Origin: VMCP01 sp965655465
GTDB taxonomy: Bacteria; Bacteroidota; Bacteroidia; NS11-12g; UBA955
Assembly: GCA_965655465.1 (NCBI GenBank)
Contig: CBFHGY010000025.1
Span: 1 to 24,621 of the forward strand
Reading direction: 5' to 3'
Length of the DNA: 24,621 nt
Shown: piece after piece, positions 14,188 through 22,618 of the stretch
How positions within the stretch are numbered: the first letter of the stretch is position 1
Layout of the letters: every line of letters begins with the position of its first letter
The notes under the pieces: model-generated
Databases searched by the model: none
What the model saw: the letters and a program-made list of their open reading frames with translations, nothing else
What the model was told of the DNA's origin: nothing
Made by a program: the position numbers and the translations under genes

Positions 14188-16290
14188 ATGTCGGTTGCTT
14201 TAGACACAAAAATTGAGTTTTTAAAAGGCGTAGGTCCTGCAAAAGCCCAAGCTCTGAACACCGAACTCGGTATTTTTACGGTAGCGGATTTATTGAGTCA
14301 TTATCCGTTCCGGCACGAAGACCGTTCTAAGATTGTACCCATTATTCAAACTCCAGAATATACCGATATCTATGTACAACTGCGTGGGGTCATTATTCCA
14401 GGAGAATTTCAAGGAGTAGGTGCGGCACAACGTTATACCGCAAAACTCAAAGACGACACCGGACAAATTGAATTGGTTTGGTTTCAAGGAGCAAAATGGA
14501 TCGCCCAATCCTTGAAAACTCAAACTCCTTATTTGGCGTATGGCAAAGTGCAGTCTTTTCGAGGATATTTCAATATTGCGCATCCCGAACTTCAAATAAT
14601 CGGTGAAGATATCCAATTGTCACAATTAGGATTAACTCCGGTGTATCCGCTAACGGAAGGACTGAAACGGAAAAGGGTTGAGAACAAATTATTGGCCAAA
14701 CTGAGCAAGCAAATTGTAGAACACCGCGATTTTCAAATTCATGAAAATCTACCTGCGTCTATGATAAAACATTTTGCGTTTCCTAATAGAACCGATGCTT
14801 TGCGCATGTTGCACGCGCCTAAAAATCCACAAGAACTCGAACGCGCCAACCAACGCCTCAAGTTTGAAGAATTGTTTTATTTGCAGTTGAGACACCTTTT
14901 ATTAAAGGGATCTCGAAATCGCACGTATAAGGGATTGGTTTTTGAGCAAGTAGGCACGCATTTTATGCGATACTACGAAGAATATTTGCCCTTTGAACTC
15001 ACCGATGCACAAAAAAGAGTGATCAAAGAAATTCGCGCGGATATGAAGTCGGGCAAACAAATGAACCGCTTACTTCAGGGGGATGTAGGAAGCGGAAAAA
15101 CCATGGTAGCCCAACTAAGCATGTTATTGGCTTTAGACAATGGCTATCAGAGTTGTTTGATTGCGCCCACCGAAATCTTGGCCCAACAACATGCGATTGG
15201 AATCAGTGAAGCCCTCGAACCTCTCGGCTTACATGTGGCTTTATTAACCGGTTCAACAACGAAAAAACAACGACAAGTTATCTTAACAGCACTTGCTGAA
15301 GGAGAAATTTCTATTATTATTGGTACCCATGCGCTCCTAGAAGATGATGTACAGTTTAAAGGTTTGGGATTGGTAGTCATCGATGAACAACATCGATTTG
15401 GTGTAGCACAAAGAGCGCGTTTATGGAAAAAAGGAACCGTATTGCCCCATGTTCTTGTCATGACGGCCACTCCGATTCCAAGAACATTAGCAATGACCCT
15501 ATATGGCGATTTAGACGTTAGTATTATCGATCAACTGCCAAAAGGACGAAAACCCATAATTACCGTGCATCGAAGTGAGGCGAATAGACCCTTGGTGATG
15601 GAGTTTATTAAGGAAGAAATTGCTAAAGGTCGACAAATCTATTATGTTTTTCCCTTGATAGAAGATTCACCCAAGCTAGCCTTACAAAGTTTGATGTCGG
15701 GATACGATATGGTATGTCAATACCTTTCACCACCGGATTATACCTATAGTTTACTGCATGGTAAAATGAAACCGGCTGAAAAAGAATTGGAGATGCAAAA
15801 ATTCAAAACCGGAAAAACCCAAATCATGATTGCCACTACCGTTATTGAAGTGGGTGTGAATGTGCCCAATGCCAGTGTAATGGTGATTGAAAATACCGAA
15901 CGATTTGGATTGTCTCAATTGCACCAATTGCGAGGCCGTGTGGGTCGTGGTGCCGAACAAAGTTATTGCATTTTAATGTCTGGACATCAATTATCGGCAA
16001 ACGGAAAAAAACGCATACAAACGATGGTACGCACTACCGACGGATTTGAAATTGCAAAGGTAGACTTAGAATTAAGGGGTCCTGGAGAACTGGACGGCAC
16101 TAAACAAAGTGGTATTTTAGATTTGAAATTAAGCGACATCCGCCGAGATGAGTCTATTTTAATTGCTGCCCGTTCTGAAGCACAACAATGGTTAGAATTT
16201 GATGAACTCTTGGTTTCTGCCGAGAGTGAACCTATTCGGCGGGAACTCCAAAAAATTCCGCATCGAACTATTTGGAGCAAAATCAGTTAA
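14188..16290 (+). CDS. recG: ATP-dependent DNA helicase RecG
   Basis: RecG is a double-stranded DNA translocase that remodels stalled replication forks and branched recombination intermediates. The 700-aa protein has the family layout. An N-terminal wedge with an OB fold begins with FLKGVGPAKAQAL, a helix-hairpin-helix-like segment, and is followed by LLSHYPFRHEDRS. The helicase core shows Walker A GDVGSGKT (298-305), Walker B DEQHRFG (399-405), the ATATPIPRTLA motif III, and motif VI in LHQLRGRVGRG. The C terminus has the TDGFEIAKVDLELRGPGE segment. The start is ATG 14188, supported by the promoter element 4 nt upstream. It diverges from the alkB-like gene and is followed 61 bp later by mlaE on the same strand. 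Confidence 0.97.
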   Translation: MSVALDTKIEFLKGVGPAKAQALNTELGIFTVADLLSHYPFRHEDRSKIVPIIQTPEYTDIYVQLRGVIIPGEFQGVGAAQRYTAKLKDDTGQIELVWFQGAKWIAQSLKTQTPYLAYGKVQSFRGYFNIAHPELQIIGEDIQLSQLGLTPVYPLTEGLKRKRVENKLLAKLSKQIVEHRDFQIHENLPASMIKHFAFPNRTDALRMLHAPKNPQELERANQRLKFEELFYLQLRHLLLKGSRNRTYKGLVFEQVGTHFMRYYEEYLPFELTDAQKRVIKEIRADMKSGKQMNRLLQGDVGSGKTMVAQLSMLLALDNGYQSCLIAPTEILAQQHAIGISEALEPLGLHVALLTGSTTKKQRQVILTALAEGEISIIIGTHALLEDDVQFKGLGLVVIDEQHRFGVAQRARLWKKGTVLPHVLVMTATPIPRTLAMTLYGDLDVSIIDQLPKGRKPIITVHRSEANRPLVMEFIKEEIAKGRQIYYVFPLIEDSPKLALQSLMSGYDMVCQYLSPPDYTYSLLHGKMKPAEKELEMQKFKTGKTQIMIATTVIEVGVNVPNASVMVIENTERFGLSQLHQLRGRVGRGAEQSYCILMSGHQLSANGKKRIQTMVRTTDGFEIAKVDLELRGPGELDGTKQSGILDLKLSDIRRDESILIAARSEAQQWLEFDELLVSAESEPIRRELQKIPHRTIWSKIS

Positions 16291-16323
16291 GATAATTTAA
16301 TAGACCGGTATTTGGGGACCCTA

Positions 16324-16331
16324 TAATTTTG
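16324..16331 (+). promoter_or_regulatory. TAnnTTTG promoter element for mlaE-mlaF
   Basis: TAATTTTG lies in the 61-bp gap after recG, 20 nt before the mlaE ATG. It suggests the transporter pair is not solely dependent on read-through from recG. Confidence 0.45.
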
Positions 16332-16351
16332 ATGTAATTTCACGCCATAAA

Positions 16352-17116
16352 ATGAGTTTTTTCACGGAATTAGGTCGCTTTGCCATCTTTATGAGGTACG
16401 TTTTAAAACGGCCCCAAAAATGGTCCGTTTTTTGGAAAATAACCTTCCGGGAAATGCATAATATCGGCATCGAATCGCTACTTGTAGTCATGCTCATTGC
16501 TACATTTACAGGTGCGGTTACCACCATTCAAACGGCGAATCAATTGCTTACTCCAAGCGATTTATTTCCCACCCAACTGATACCCAAATTTGTAGTGGGC
16601 GCTGTAGTAAGTACTTCAAGTATTTTAGAACTTGCTCCTACTGTTACCTGTTTGGTGCTAGCCGGTAAAATTGGGGCCAATATTGCATCTGAGATTGGAA
16701 ATAAAAAAATATCTGAACAAATCGATGCATACGAAGTGATGGGCATCAACTCCGCATCCTTTGTTACCCTTCCTAAAATAGTTGCAGGATTGATTATGAT
16801 TCCAAGTTTAATTATCGTGGCTAATTTTCTTCTTATTTACGGTGGTGTGCTCGCAACTCAATTTACTTCTGCCCTTACCTTCGACGATTTGGTAGAAGGC
16901 GCACGCATGGTTTTTCATTATGAATATGTAAAAATCATGATGATTAAAGGATTCATTTTTGCCTTTCTCATTACCAGTTTAAGTTCTTTTCAAGGATATT
17001 ACACCGAAGGTGGAGCCCTTGAAGTGGGAGAAGCCGGGACGAAAGCCGTAACCAAAATTTGCATCGCTATCTTGTTCTTTGATTTGGTGATCGCACAGAT
17101 ATTTTTAGGATTATGA
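16352..17116 (+). CDS. mlaE: MlaE-family ABC transporter permease (phospholipid transport)
   Basis: This is the inner-membrane permease of an MCE/Mla-type ABC transporter that moves phospholipids between inner and outer membrane. The 254-aa protein matches the MlaE family. It has an N-terminal amphipathic stretch with KRPQKWSVFWK, then ESLLVVMLIATFTGAVTTIQTA, LELAPTVTCLVLAGKIGANIASEIG and EQIDAYEVMGINS, which are its most conserved segments, followed by further membrane helices. The stop overlaps the start of mlaF by 4 bp (ATGA). No MlaD (MCE domain) gene follows, although that is the usual third component. Confidence 0.93.
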   Translation: MSFFTELGRFAIFMRYVLKRPQKWSVFWKITFREMHNIGIESLLVVMLIATFTGAVTTIQTANQLLTPSDLFPTQLIPKFVVGAVVSTSSILELAPTVTCLVLAGKIGANIASEIGNKKISEQIDAYEVMGINSASFVTLPKIVAGLIMIPSLIIVANFLLIYGGVLATQFTSALTFDDLVEGARMVFHYEYVKIMMIKGFIFAFLITSLSSFQGYYTEGGALEVGEAGTKAVTKICIAILFFDLVIAQIFLGL

Positions 17117-17844
17117 TTGAAGTGCAAGGCCTATATAAATCCTTCGCAGATCGAAAGGTACTTGATAATATAAATATCACCTTCGAACCCGGCAAACCCA
17201 ATTTGGTAATCGGGGCCAGTGGAAGTGGAAAAAGTGTTTTGCTTAAGTGTTTGGTAGGTTTATTGCAACCAGATGCCGGAAATATCATTTACGATTCCCG
17301 GTATTTAGGGCGGATGGATTATAAAAGTCGTCAAGATCTGCGCCGAGAAATAGGAATGTTATTCCAAAATAACGCCCTGTTTGATTCCTTAACCGTTGAA
17401 GAAAACGTTGAATTCCCCTTGAAAATGTTCTCCGATTTAAGTCCTACTGACCGTTTAGATCGGGTTAACGAATGTCTTAAAAAGGTAAATTTAGAAAACT
17501 GTAATCACAAATTTCCCTCAGAAATTTCAGGAGGAATGAAAAAACGGGTAGGCATTGCCAGAGCAATTGCCCTGCCCATAAAATATTTGTTTTGCGACGA
17601 GCCAAACTCCGGACTCGATCCCCTTACCAGTCGCGTAATCGACGATTTACTCGTTCAAATTACCCAGGATTTGAATATTACAACGGTTATTAACAGTCAC
17701 GATATGAAAACAGTGGCGGATATTGGGCACAAAATCATCTTTATCTATAAAGGGGAAGTTAGCTGGATTGGCAGCCATACCCATCTAGAAAGAGGCTATA
17801 CGGAAAACGCTGCCCTCTCGGCTTTCTTCAAAGCCAGTTTCTAA
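17113..17844 (+). CDS. mlaF: MlaF-family ABC transporter ATP-binding protein
   Basis: This is the cytoplasmic ATPase that powers the MlaE permease. The 243-aa protein carries Walker A GASGSGKS (34-41), the Q-loop in FQNNALFDSLTV (Q85), the signature SGGMKKR (139-145), Walker B YLFCDEP (158-164) with the catalytic glutamate in the DEP motif, and the H-loop NSHD. The SGGMKKRVGIARAIA form of the signature is characteristic of MlaF rather than of drug or amino acid exporters. It is coupled to mlaE by a 4-bp overlap. The next gene converges from the opposite strand, so the transcription unit is probably just these two genes. Confidence 0.95.
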   Translation: MIEVQGLYKSFADRKVLDNINITFEPGKPNLVIGASGSGKSVLLKCLVGLLQPDAGNIIYDSRYLGRMDYKSRQDLRREIGMLFQNNALFDSLTVEENVEFPLKMFSDLSPTDRLDRVNECLKKVNLENCNHKFPSEISGGMKKRVGIARAIALPIKYLFCDEPNSGLDPLTSRVIDDLLVQITQDLNITTVINSHDMKTVADIGHKIIFIYKGEVSWIGSHTHLERGYTENAALSAFFKASF

Positions 17845-17990
17845 ATCTATACGCTTTAATTGTTTATCTAACAATCCAATCACGAGACTTTCTAAATAAA
17901 AGCTATTTCCATTCTGGAAATTGGATTCAAATCATAGGTATACCCCATTTTCAACGCCTTGAAACTTTCCTTGTTTTTTATTCCCTAGGT
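17845..17990. other. Gap between the convergent mlaF and lipoprotein genes
   Basis: In this 146-bp gap the only clear structure is TTTCAA-CGCC-TTGAAA (17949-17964), a perfect 6-bp hairpin, with a T6 tract about 8 nt further on the plus strand. It could act as a weak terminator for mlaF. A second arm pair (TTTCC/GGAAA near 17907-17920) is too short to interpret. Confidence 0.3.
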
Positions 17991-19931
17991 TCAATTCTTT
18001 CGTACCCGTCTCAAATCCAGTCGATTAATGGGATCATTTCCCAAACCTTTAACGTTTTTTTGAAACAGTCTAACGCTTTTGTCGTAATACAAAACCACAA
18101 CGGGTGCATCTTCAAAAGTGCGTTTATTGGCTTTATATACAGCTTCGTCGCGCTTTGCTAATGCTTGAGATTCTTGTGCGGGTAAAAAAGCCACTTGTTC
18201 AAATAGTACATCGAATTCGGCAGACTGGTAATGGGTATAATTAGGCCCATTTGGCGCTTTATAGGGACTGTAAAAACACGCTAAATAATTTTCCGCATCC
18301 GGGTAATCGGCAATCCAGGACCCTCGAAACATCCCTAATTTTCCGGCATTCCGTAATTGTCGCAACATCCCACCCGTTTGAATTTCAATTTTAACTGGAA
18401 TCCCAATTTGTTTCCATGCATTCTGCAAATAAACCGCCATATCCAAATAATCGGCAGTGGTGCTTAGAACTAAGGGATCAAATTGATTCGGATTTTGAAA
18501 ATACGCACTTTTCACATAATAGGATTTCGCAATTTCAGGATTATATGCAGCTTTTTGACTGATTTCTGTAGTAGCGATTTCGGAGGAAGTTAAATGGCTC
18601 AATGCAGGCGGTACAAATCCACTGCCGCCCGGAATGCCGAGTCCGTTTCTCAAGTATCGCAGCAATGCCACGCGATCTACACCCAATTGCAAGGCTTTTC
18701 TTAATGCCAAATCGGTATACGGATTGCGTTTTCCATTGAGCGAATCGCCTAAGTAAAATCCAATATACTCCGTATTTAAAAATTCGGTAATGCGTGCATC
18801 AATCCGATTTTTATATTTAGGATTTAAAGCCGCACTGTCGGTTAATAATTCATCGATGAAGGATGCTTCCACCCCATTAAAGAAATCGTATGAACCCGCC
18901 ATAAACTGCATAAACGCGGTTTGTTTGCTTTTCACAAAGCTGATGTTAACGGCTTCTAGATAGGGCAATTGAATTCCATTGTCAAATAAAGGATAGCGGG
19001 GATTTTTCAATAAAACCATTTTTACATCGGTTTCCCAACGCCTTAAGAAAAACGGGCCAGAACCCACCGGGTGGGTGCCTAAATTTGGAGCATTATATGG
19101 AGTTATCCAAGCATAATTGGTTGCCAAGAGCGACAAGAATGCGGGAAATGGCTTATTCAATCTGAGAATTATGGTGGAATCGTTGGGGGTGTAAATGGGC
19201 GATTGTGCAATTTTCCTCCAACGTTCATAGGCGGGTTCTATGGCCATAGATTTAGGGTTATTCGAACCGCTATTATTGACTTGAGTAGTATGCTTCGTGT
19301 TGCTAGAATTATAGGCAGTTTTCTGATCTTTAGGTTTTATTTGATTGGGATTTTGGAAAGTGCTTGGGTGTAGAAGTTGTGTATCATCTTTTTGAGATAC
19401 TGAATTTTGAGGACTCATTTCTTGAGGGAAATCCATTTTATCGTTGAGAATCCAAGCTCCAGGAGAAGCTGTTTTGGGATCTAATAAACGATATAAGCTA
19501 AATGCAATATCCTTCACGCCGAGACTCGAGTATTTCGGTTCAAGGTGACCGTTGCCATCTACAGGGGTCTGTACAAATTGAATTTTTCGATTGATCACAA
19601 ACTTATACACACAACCAGAATCAGAAATTTCCCAAGATTTGGCAATTTGGGGAACGGGCTTTAGTTGGTCATTTAAAGTCACCAAACCTTCGTAAATCTG
19701 TGACCCAATCCATATTTCAGATTGCGATTTGATGTAAACCGGATCCAAAGTATTCACAGAAACATCTTCATTATAACGGAATACCTGCGACTCTTGAATC
19801 TTATCCACATTTTCACCACATCCATTCGCCAAAAAAGTGAATAAAACGATCCCCGGTAAAATGGTGAAGAGCCACCGGAAAGAGATAAATTTGTTCTTTC
19901 TAATTGAAAAAGAATTAGGCAACAGGGTCAT
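17991..19931 (-). CDS. ABC-type peptide/oligopeptide substrate-binding lipoprotein (SBP_bac_5)
   Basis: This is a probable periplasm-facing lipoprotein of the DppA/OppA (extracellular solute-binding family 5) type. The long basic N terminus leads into a hydrophobic helix (about residues 19-35) and a lipobox-like ANGC with C38. Family segments follow in order: VNTLDPVY, YEGLVTLN, FSLYRLLDP with ASPGAW, PVGSGPFFLRRWE, NPRYP, LRKALQLGVDR, and the C-terminal GSWIADYPDAENYLACFYSP. At 646 aa it is longer than usual. The extra length is a low-complexity N/S/Q/T/K-rich insertion at about residues 168-230. No permease or ATPase of the dipeptide type is nearby, so its transporter partners are unknown. 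It diverges from parA, with a promoter element 33 nt before its start. Confidence 0.88.
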   Translation of the reverse strand: MTLLPNSFSIRKNKFISFRWLFTILPGIVLFTFLANGCGENVDKIQESQVFRYNEDVSVNTLDPVYIKSQSEIWIGSQIYEGLVTLNDQLKPVPQIAKSWEISDSGCVYKFVINRKIQFVQTPVDGNGHLEPKYSSLGVKDIAFSLYRLLDPKTASPGAWILNDKMDFPQEMSPQNSVSQKDDTQLLHPSTFQNPNQIKPKDQKTAYNSSNTKHTTQVNNSGSNNPKSMAIEPAYERWRKIAQSPIYTPNDSTIILRLNKPFPAFLSLLATNYAWITPYNAPNLGTHPVGSGPFFLRRWETDVKMVLLKNPRYPLFDNGIQLPYLEAVNISFVKSKQTAFMQFMAGSYDFFNGVEASFIDELLTDSAALNPKYKNRIDARITEFLNTEYIGFYLGDSLNGKRNPYTDLALRKALQLGVDRVALLRYLRNGLGIPGGSGFVPPALSHLTSSEIATTEISQKAAYNPEIAKSYYVKSAYFQNPNQFDPLVLSTTADYLDMAVYLQNAWKQIGIPVKIEIQTGGMLRQLRNAGKLGMFRGSWIADYPDAENYLACFYSPYKAPNGPNYTHYQSAEFDVLFEQVAFLPAQESQALAKRDEAVYKANKRTFEDAPVVVLYYDKSVRLFQKNVKGLGNDPINRLDLRRVRKN

Positions 19932-19964
19932 AAACAGATTGTTTTATTTTTTATCGCAAAAACA

Positions 19965-19972
19965 CAAAATTA
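19965..19972 (-). promoter_or_regulatory. TAnnTTTG promoter element for the substrate-binding lipoprotein
   Basis: TAATTTTG on the minus strand, 33 nt before the ATG at 19931, in the divergent gap shared with parA. I see no matching element for parA on the plus strand. Confidence 0.4.
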
Positions 19973-20036
19973 TGCTATTTGCGGCACTTAAAATGAAAAG
20001 GTTTATGCACCAAAATTGAAAGAAAACAAAACGTAT

Positions 20037-20834
20037 ATGGGCAAAATAATATCTATTGCAAACCAAAAAGGCGGCGTTGGCAAAACCACTTCAGCCATAA
20101 ATTTGGCGGCGAGTTTAGCAGTTCTAGAATACAAGACCTTGCTCGTGGATGCCGATCCACAGGCAAACAGTTCTTCTGGAATCGGACTCAATCCTAAAAA
20201 CATTAAAGTAGGATTGTACGAGTGTTTGGTACAAGACATCCGCCCACAAGATGTGATTTTAACAACCGAAACGCCCTTTTTAGATATTATGCCTTCAAAT
20301 ATTGATTTGGTGGGGGCTGAAATCGAGTTTTTAGATATGCCCAACCGAGAGCATATCATGGCCGGAACCTTAAAACCCTTAAAAGATGCCTATGATTTCA
20401 TTATCATCGACTGTTCTCCTTCTTTGGGTTTGATTACCACCAACGCTTTAGTTGCATCGGATAGTTTGATTATTCCTGTACAATGCGAATATTTCGCCTT
20501 GGAAGGTTTAGGCAAACTATTAAATACCATTAAAATTATCCAAAATCATTTGAACAAAAACCTTGAAATAGAAGGCATTCTGCTTACTATGTACGACAGC
20601 CGTTTGCGTTTGTGCAATCAGGTTGTAGACGATGTAAAAACCCATTTTCAAGACATTGTTTTCGATACAATTATTCAGCGCAATACCAAATTGGGAGAAG
20701 CTCCTAGTTATGGCTTGCCGGTAATTTATCACGATGCCGACAGTAAAGGTTCTATTAATTATTTAAACTTAGCTAAAGAAATTCTTGTTAAAAACGGAAT
20801 TATAACCCCTTCTGAAGAAAACGCGCCACTATGA
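20037..20834 (+). CDS. parA: ParA chromosome-partitioning ATPase (Soj)
   Basis: This is a deviant-Walker ATPase that binds DNA non-specifically and, with ParB-parS, segregates chromosome origins. The 265-aa protein has KGGVGKTT (11-18) with the signature lysine, VDADPQ (37-42), and the FIIIDCSPSLG Walker B (121-131). It lacks an N-terminal HTH extension, so it is the short chromosomal type rather than a plasmid P1-type ParA. The start is ATG 20037, which places the Walker A motif at the canonical distance; an in-frame TTG lies seven codons upstream. Its stop overlaps parB by 4 bp. Confidence 0.96.
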   Translation: MGKIISIANQKGGVGKTTSAINLAASLAVLEYKTLLVDADPQANSSSGIGLNPKNIKVGLYECLVQDIRPQDVILTTETPFLDIMPSNIDLVGAEIEFLDMPNREHIMAGTLKPLKDAYDFIIIDCSPSLGLITTNALVASDSLIIPVQCEYFALEGLGKLLNTIKIIQNHLNKNLEIEGILLTMYDSRLRLCNQVVDDVKTHFQDIVFDTIIQRNTKLGEAPSYGLPVIYHDADSKGSINYLNLAKEILVKNGIITPSEENAPL

Positions 20835-21736
20835 CCAAACCTCCTGTAAAAAAGAAAAATCCCGCTTTGGGCCGCGGACTTAGTGCCCTATTAGACGATG
20901 CCTCTGAAGTAAATACGCGCAGTACCGATAGTGTAAGTGCCGGGAATATAGCAATGATTCCTGTTAGTGCAATTGAAGCCAATCCCTTTCAACCTCGTAC
21001 CGATTTTGAACCACGCGCACTGGAAGAGTTGGCTGCTTCAATTTCATTGCACGGCTTAATTCAACCCGTTACCGTGCGCAAAATGGGATTCGACAATTAC
21101 CAATTAATTAGTGGGGAACGTCGAACCCGTGCTGCAATGATGGCAGGCCTTTCGCAAATACCTGCATACGTAAGAACCGCCAACGATCAAGGCATGCTAG
21201 AAATGGCCTTGATTGAGAATATCCAACGAAGTGAACTCAACGCCATTGAAATTGCATTGAGCTACCAGCGCTTAATGGAAGAATGCGACTTAAAGCAAGA
21301 AGAGTTGGGCGATCGCGTAGGAAAAGAACGTTCTACTGTGACCAATTACTTGCGCTTATTGAAACTACCCGAAGAAATTCAATTAGGCATCAAACAAGGG
21401 CAAATTGGTATGGGTCATGCACGTGCCATGATCAGCATGGAAGATCCAGATGCGCAAATGCAATTGTTTCATGAAATTATTGAAAACAAAATGAGCGTTC
21501 GGGATGTAGAAACTCTGGTAAAAGAGACCAAGAAAAGTCCAGGAACCTTGCCTTCTTACAACAGCGTTTCTGGTACCGATTGGGATCCTGAAATCGATCG
21601 CATTTCTGAAACCTTTAGCCAACGTTTGCAAGCTGCTGTACATTTGAAAAATGGAATCAAAGGCAAAGGAAAAATTGTCATTTCATACAAAAATAGAGAA
21701 GATTTAGAGCGCATTTTAGACTTAATTAATGGCTAA
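20831..21736 (+). CDS. parB: ParB chromosome-partitioning protein (CTP-dependent clamp)
   Basis: ParB binds parS sites, loads as a CTP-gated clamp and activates ParA. The 301-aa protein has the N-terminal RGLSALLDD box (about 15-23), which contacts ParA. It also has the CTP-binding region with ANPFQPRT, GERRTRA (95-101) and ENIQRSELN (129-137), then the helix-turn-helix KQEELGDRVGKERSTVTNYLR (about 155-175) and GHARA (195-199). The C-terminal dimerisation domain is present. Its stop codon is immediately followed by the ATG of the next gene. I found no obvious parS-like 16-mer in the window by eye. Confidence 0.96.
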   Translation: MTKPPVKKKNPALGRGLSALLDDASEVNTRSTDSVSAGNIAMIPVSAIEANPFQPRTDFEPRALEELAASISLHGLIQPVTVRKMGFDNYQLISGERRTRAAMMAGLSQIPAYVRTANDQGMLEMALIENIQRSELNAIEIALSYQRLMEECDLKQEELGDRVGKERSTVTNYLRLLKLPEEIQLGIKQGQIGMGHARAMISMEDPDAQMQLFHEIIENKMSVRDVETLVKETKKSPGTLPSYNSVSGTDWDPEIDRISETFSQRLQAAVHLKNGIKGKGKIVISYKNREDLERILDLING

Positions 21737-22252
21737 ATGCGGTTAAGGATTTCCCCATATCCTTTAATAATCGGTTTACTTGGAATCGGTATTTTGAATC
21801 CCTTAAAGGCCCAAAATACCGATTCATTACCTACCCTTGCCGAAAATATTACGGTGCATTCACCGCATAAAGCCAGTGTTTTATCCTTGGTACTTCCTGG
21901 TGCGGGGCAATTCTACAACCAAAAGTATTGGAAAATACCCGTGGTATATGGCGCATTAGCCGCATCAGGGTATTATTTCATAGATTATAATAAAAAGGTG
22001 CAAACCCAAAACGATTATTTCAAATCGCTGTATGCCGCAGGCAAACAACCCAATGTATTTGAAATCGATCAACGCGATAACGATCGGGTAAGTCGAGATG
22101 TTGCCGGTATCGCCTTTGTGTTGGTTTACGTATTACAAGTAGTAGACGCAACTGTAGATGCTCATTTTTTTCAATTTAATATCGATCAAAATTTAAGCGT
22201 ACAGCCTTTCAAACAACCTGAACAGTTGTTATGTTTAAAGTATTCATTTTAA
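21737..22252 (+). CDS. DUF5683 family secreted/membrane protein
   Basis: This is a 171-aa protein of a Bacteroidota family with no assigned function. It has an N-terminal signal peptide or anchor (hydrophobic residues 8-20, likely cleavage after LKAQ near residue 26). The family core is SVLSLVLPGAGQFYNQKYWKIPVVYGALAASGYYFI, which contains the glycine-rich LPGAGQ motif common to small membrane-inserted proteins. A second hydrophobic segment lies near IAFVLVYVLQVVDATVDAHF. The gene starts directly at the parB stop, so it is certainly in the same operon. In many Bacteroidota it is followed by dapB; here a TPR gene follows instead. Confidence 0.85.
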   Translation: MRLRISPYPLIIGLLGIGILNPLKAQNTDSLPTLAENITVHSPHKASVLSLVLPGAGQFYNQKYWKIPVVYGALAASGYYFIDYNKKVQTQNDYFKSLYAAGKQPNVFEIDQRDNDRVSRDVAGIAFVLVYVLQVVDATVDAHFFQFNIDQNLSVQPFKQPEQLLCLKYSF

Positions 22253-22282
22253 TACAAAGTCTTCAATACCTATCATATCATC

Positions 22283-22618
22283 ATGCCATCAAGACTGGAA
22301 CAACTGCAAAATTTCTTAAATGAAAGTCCTGAAGATCCCTTTCTTCATTATGCCATTGCTCAGGAATATCACAAAGCAAACCAATTTGAACAGGCCGAAG
22401 CAAAATATGAATATTTAGCTGAGCAACATCCCAATTATGTTGCCACATATTTTCACTATGGTGCGCTATTGCAAAAAACAGGGCGTAAAGAAAATGCCCT
22501 TGAAATATATTCCAAGGGCATGCAAATCGCTCGTGAAATTGGAGATTCCCATGCCCTTTCCGAACTACAAAGTTCGAAACTGAATTTGGAAATCTCCGAT
22601 GACGAAGAGGAAGATTAA
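22283..22618 (+). CDS. Small tetratricopeptide-repeat protein
   Basis: This is a 111-aa cytoplasmic protein made of about two to three TPR units: DPFLHYAIAQEYHKANQFEQAEAKYEYL (about 18-45) and NYVATYFHYGALLQKTGRKENALEIYSKGM (about 51-80). A third helix pair runs up to SELQSSKLNLEI. The tail is strongly acidic (SDDEEED). TPR proteins scaffold protein-protein contacts, and no partner can be named. The gene is on the parAB strand, 30 bp after the DUF5683 gene. Its stop codon overlaps that of the convergent Bax inhibitor-1 gene within the palindrome TTAA (22615-22618). Confidence 0.85.
   Translation: MPSRLEQLQNFLNESPEDPFLHYAIAQEYHKANQFEQAEAKYEYLAEQHPNYVATYFHYGALLQKTGRKENALEIYSKGMQIAREIGDSHALSELQSSKLNLEISDDEEED

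Noticed and set aside
20037..21736. A plasmid or phage partition module
   Set aside because: ParA lacks the N-terminal HTH extension of large plasmid types, ParB is the chromosomal form, and DUF5683 and core genes flank the pair.
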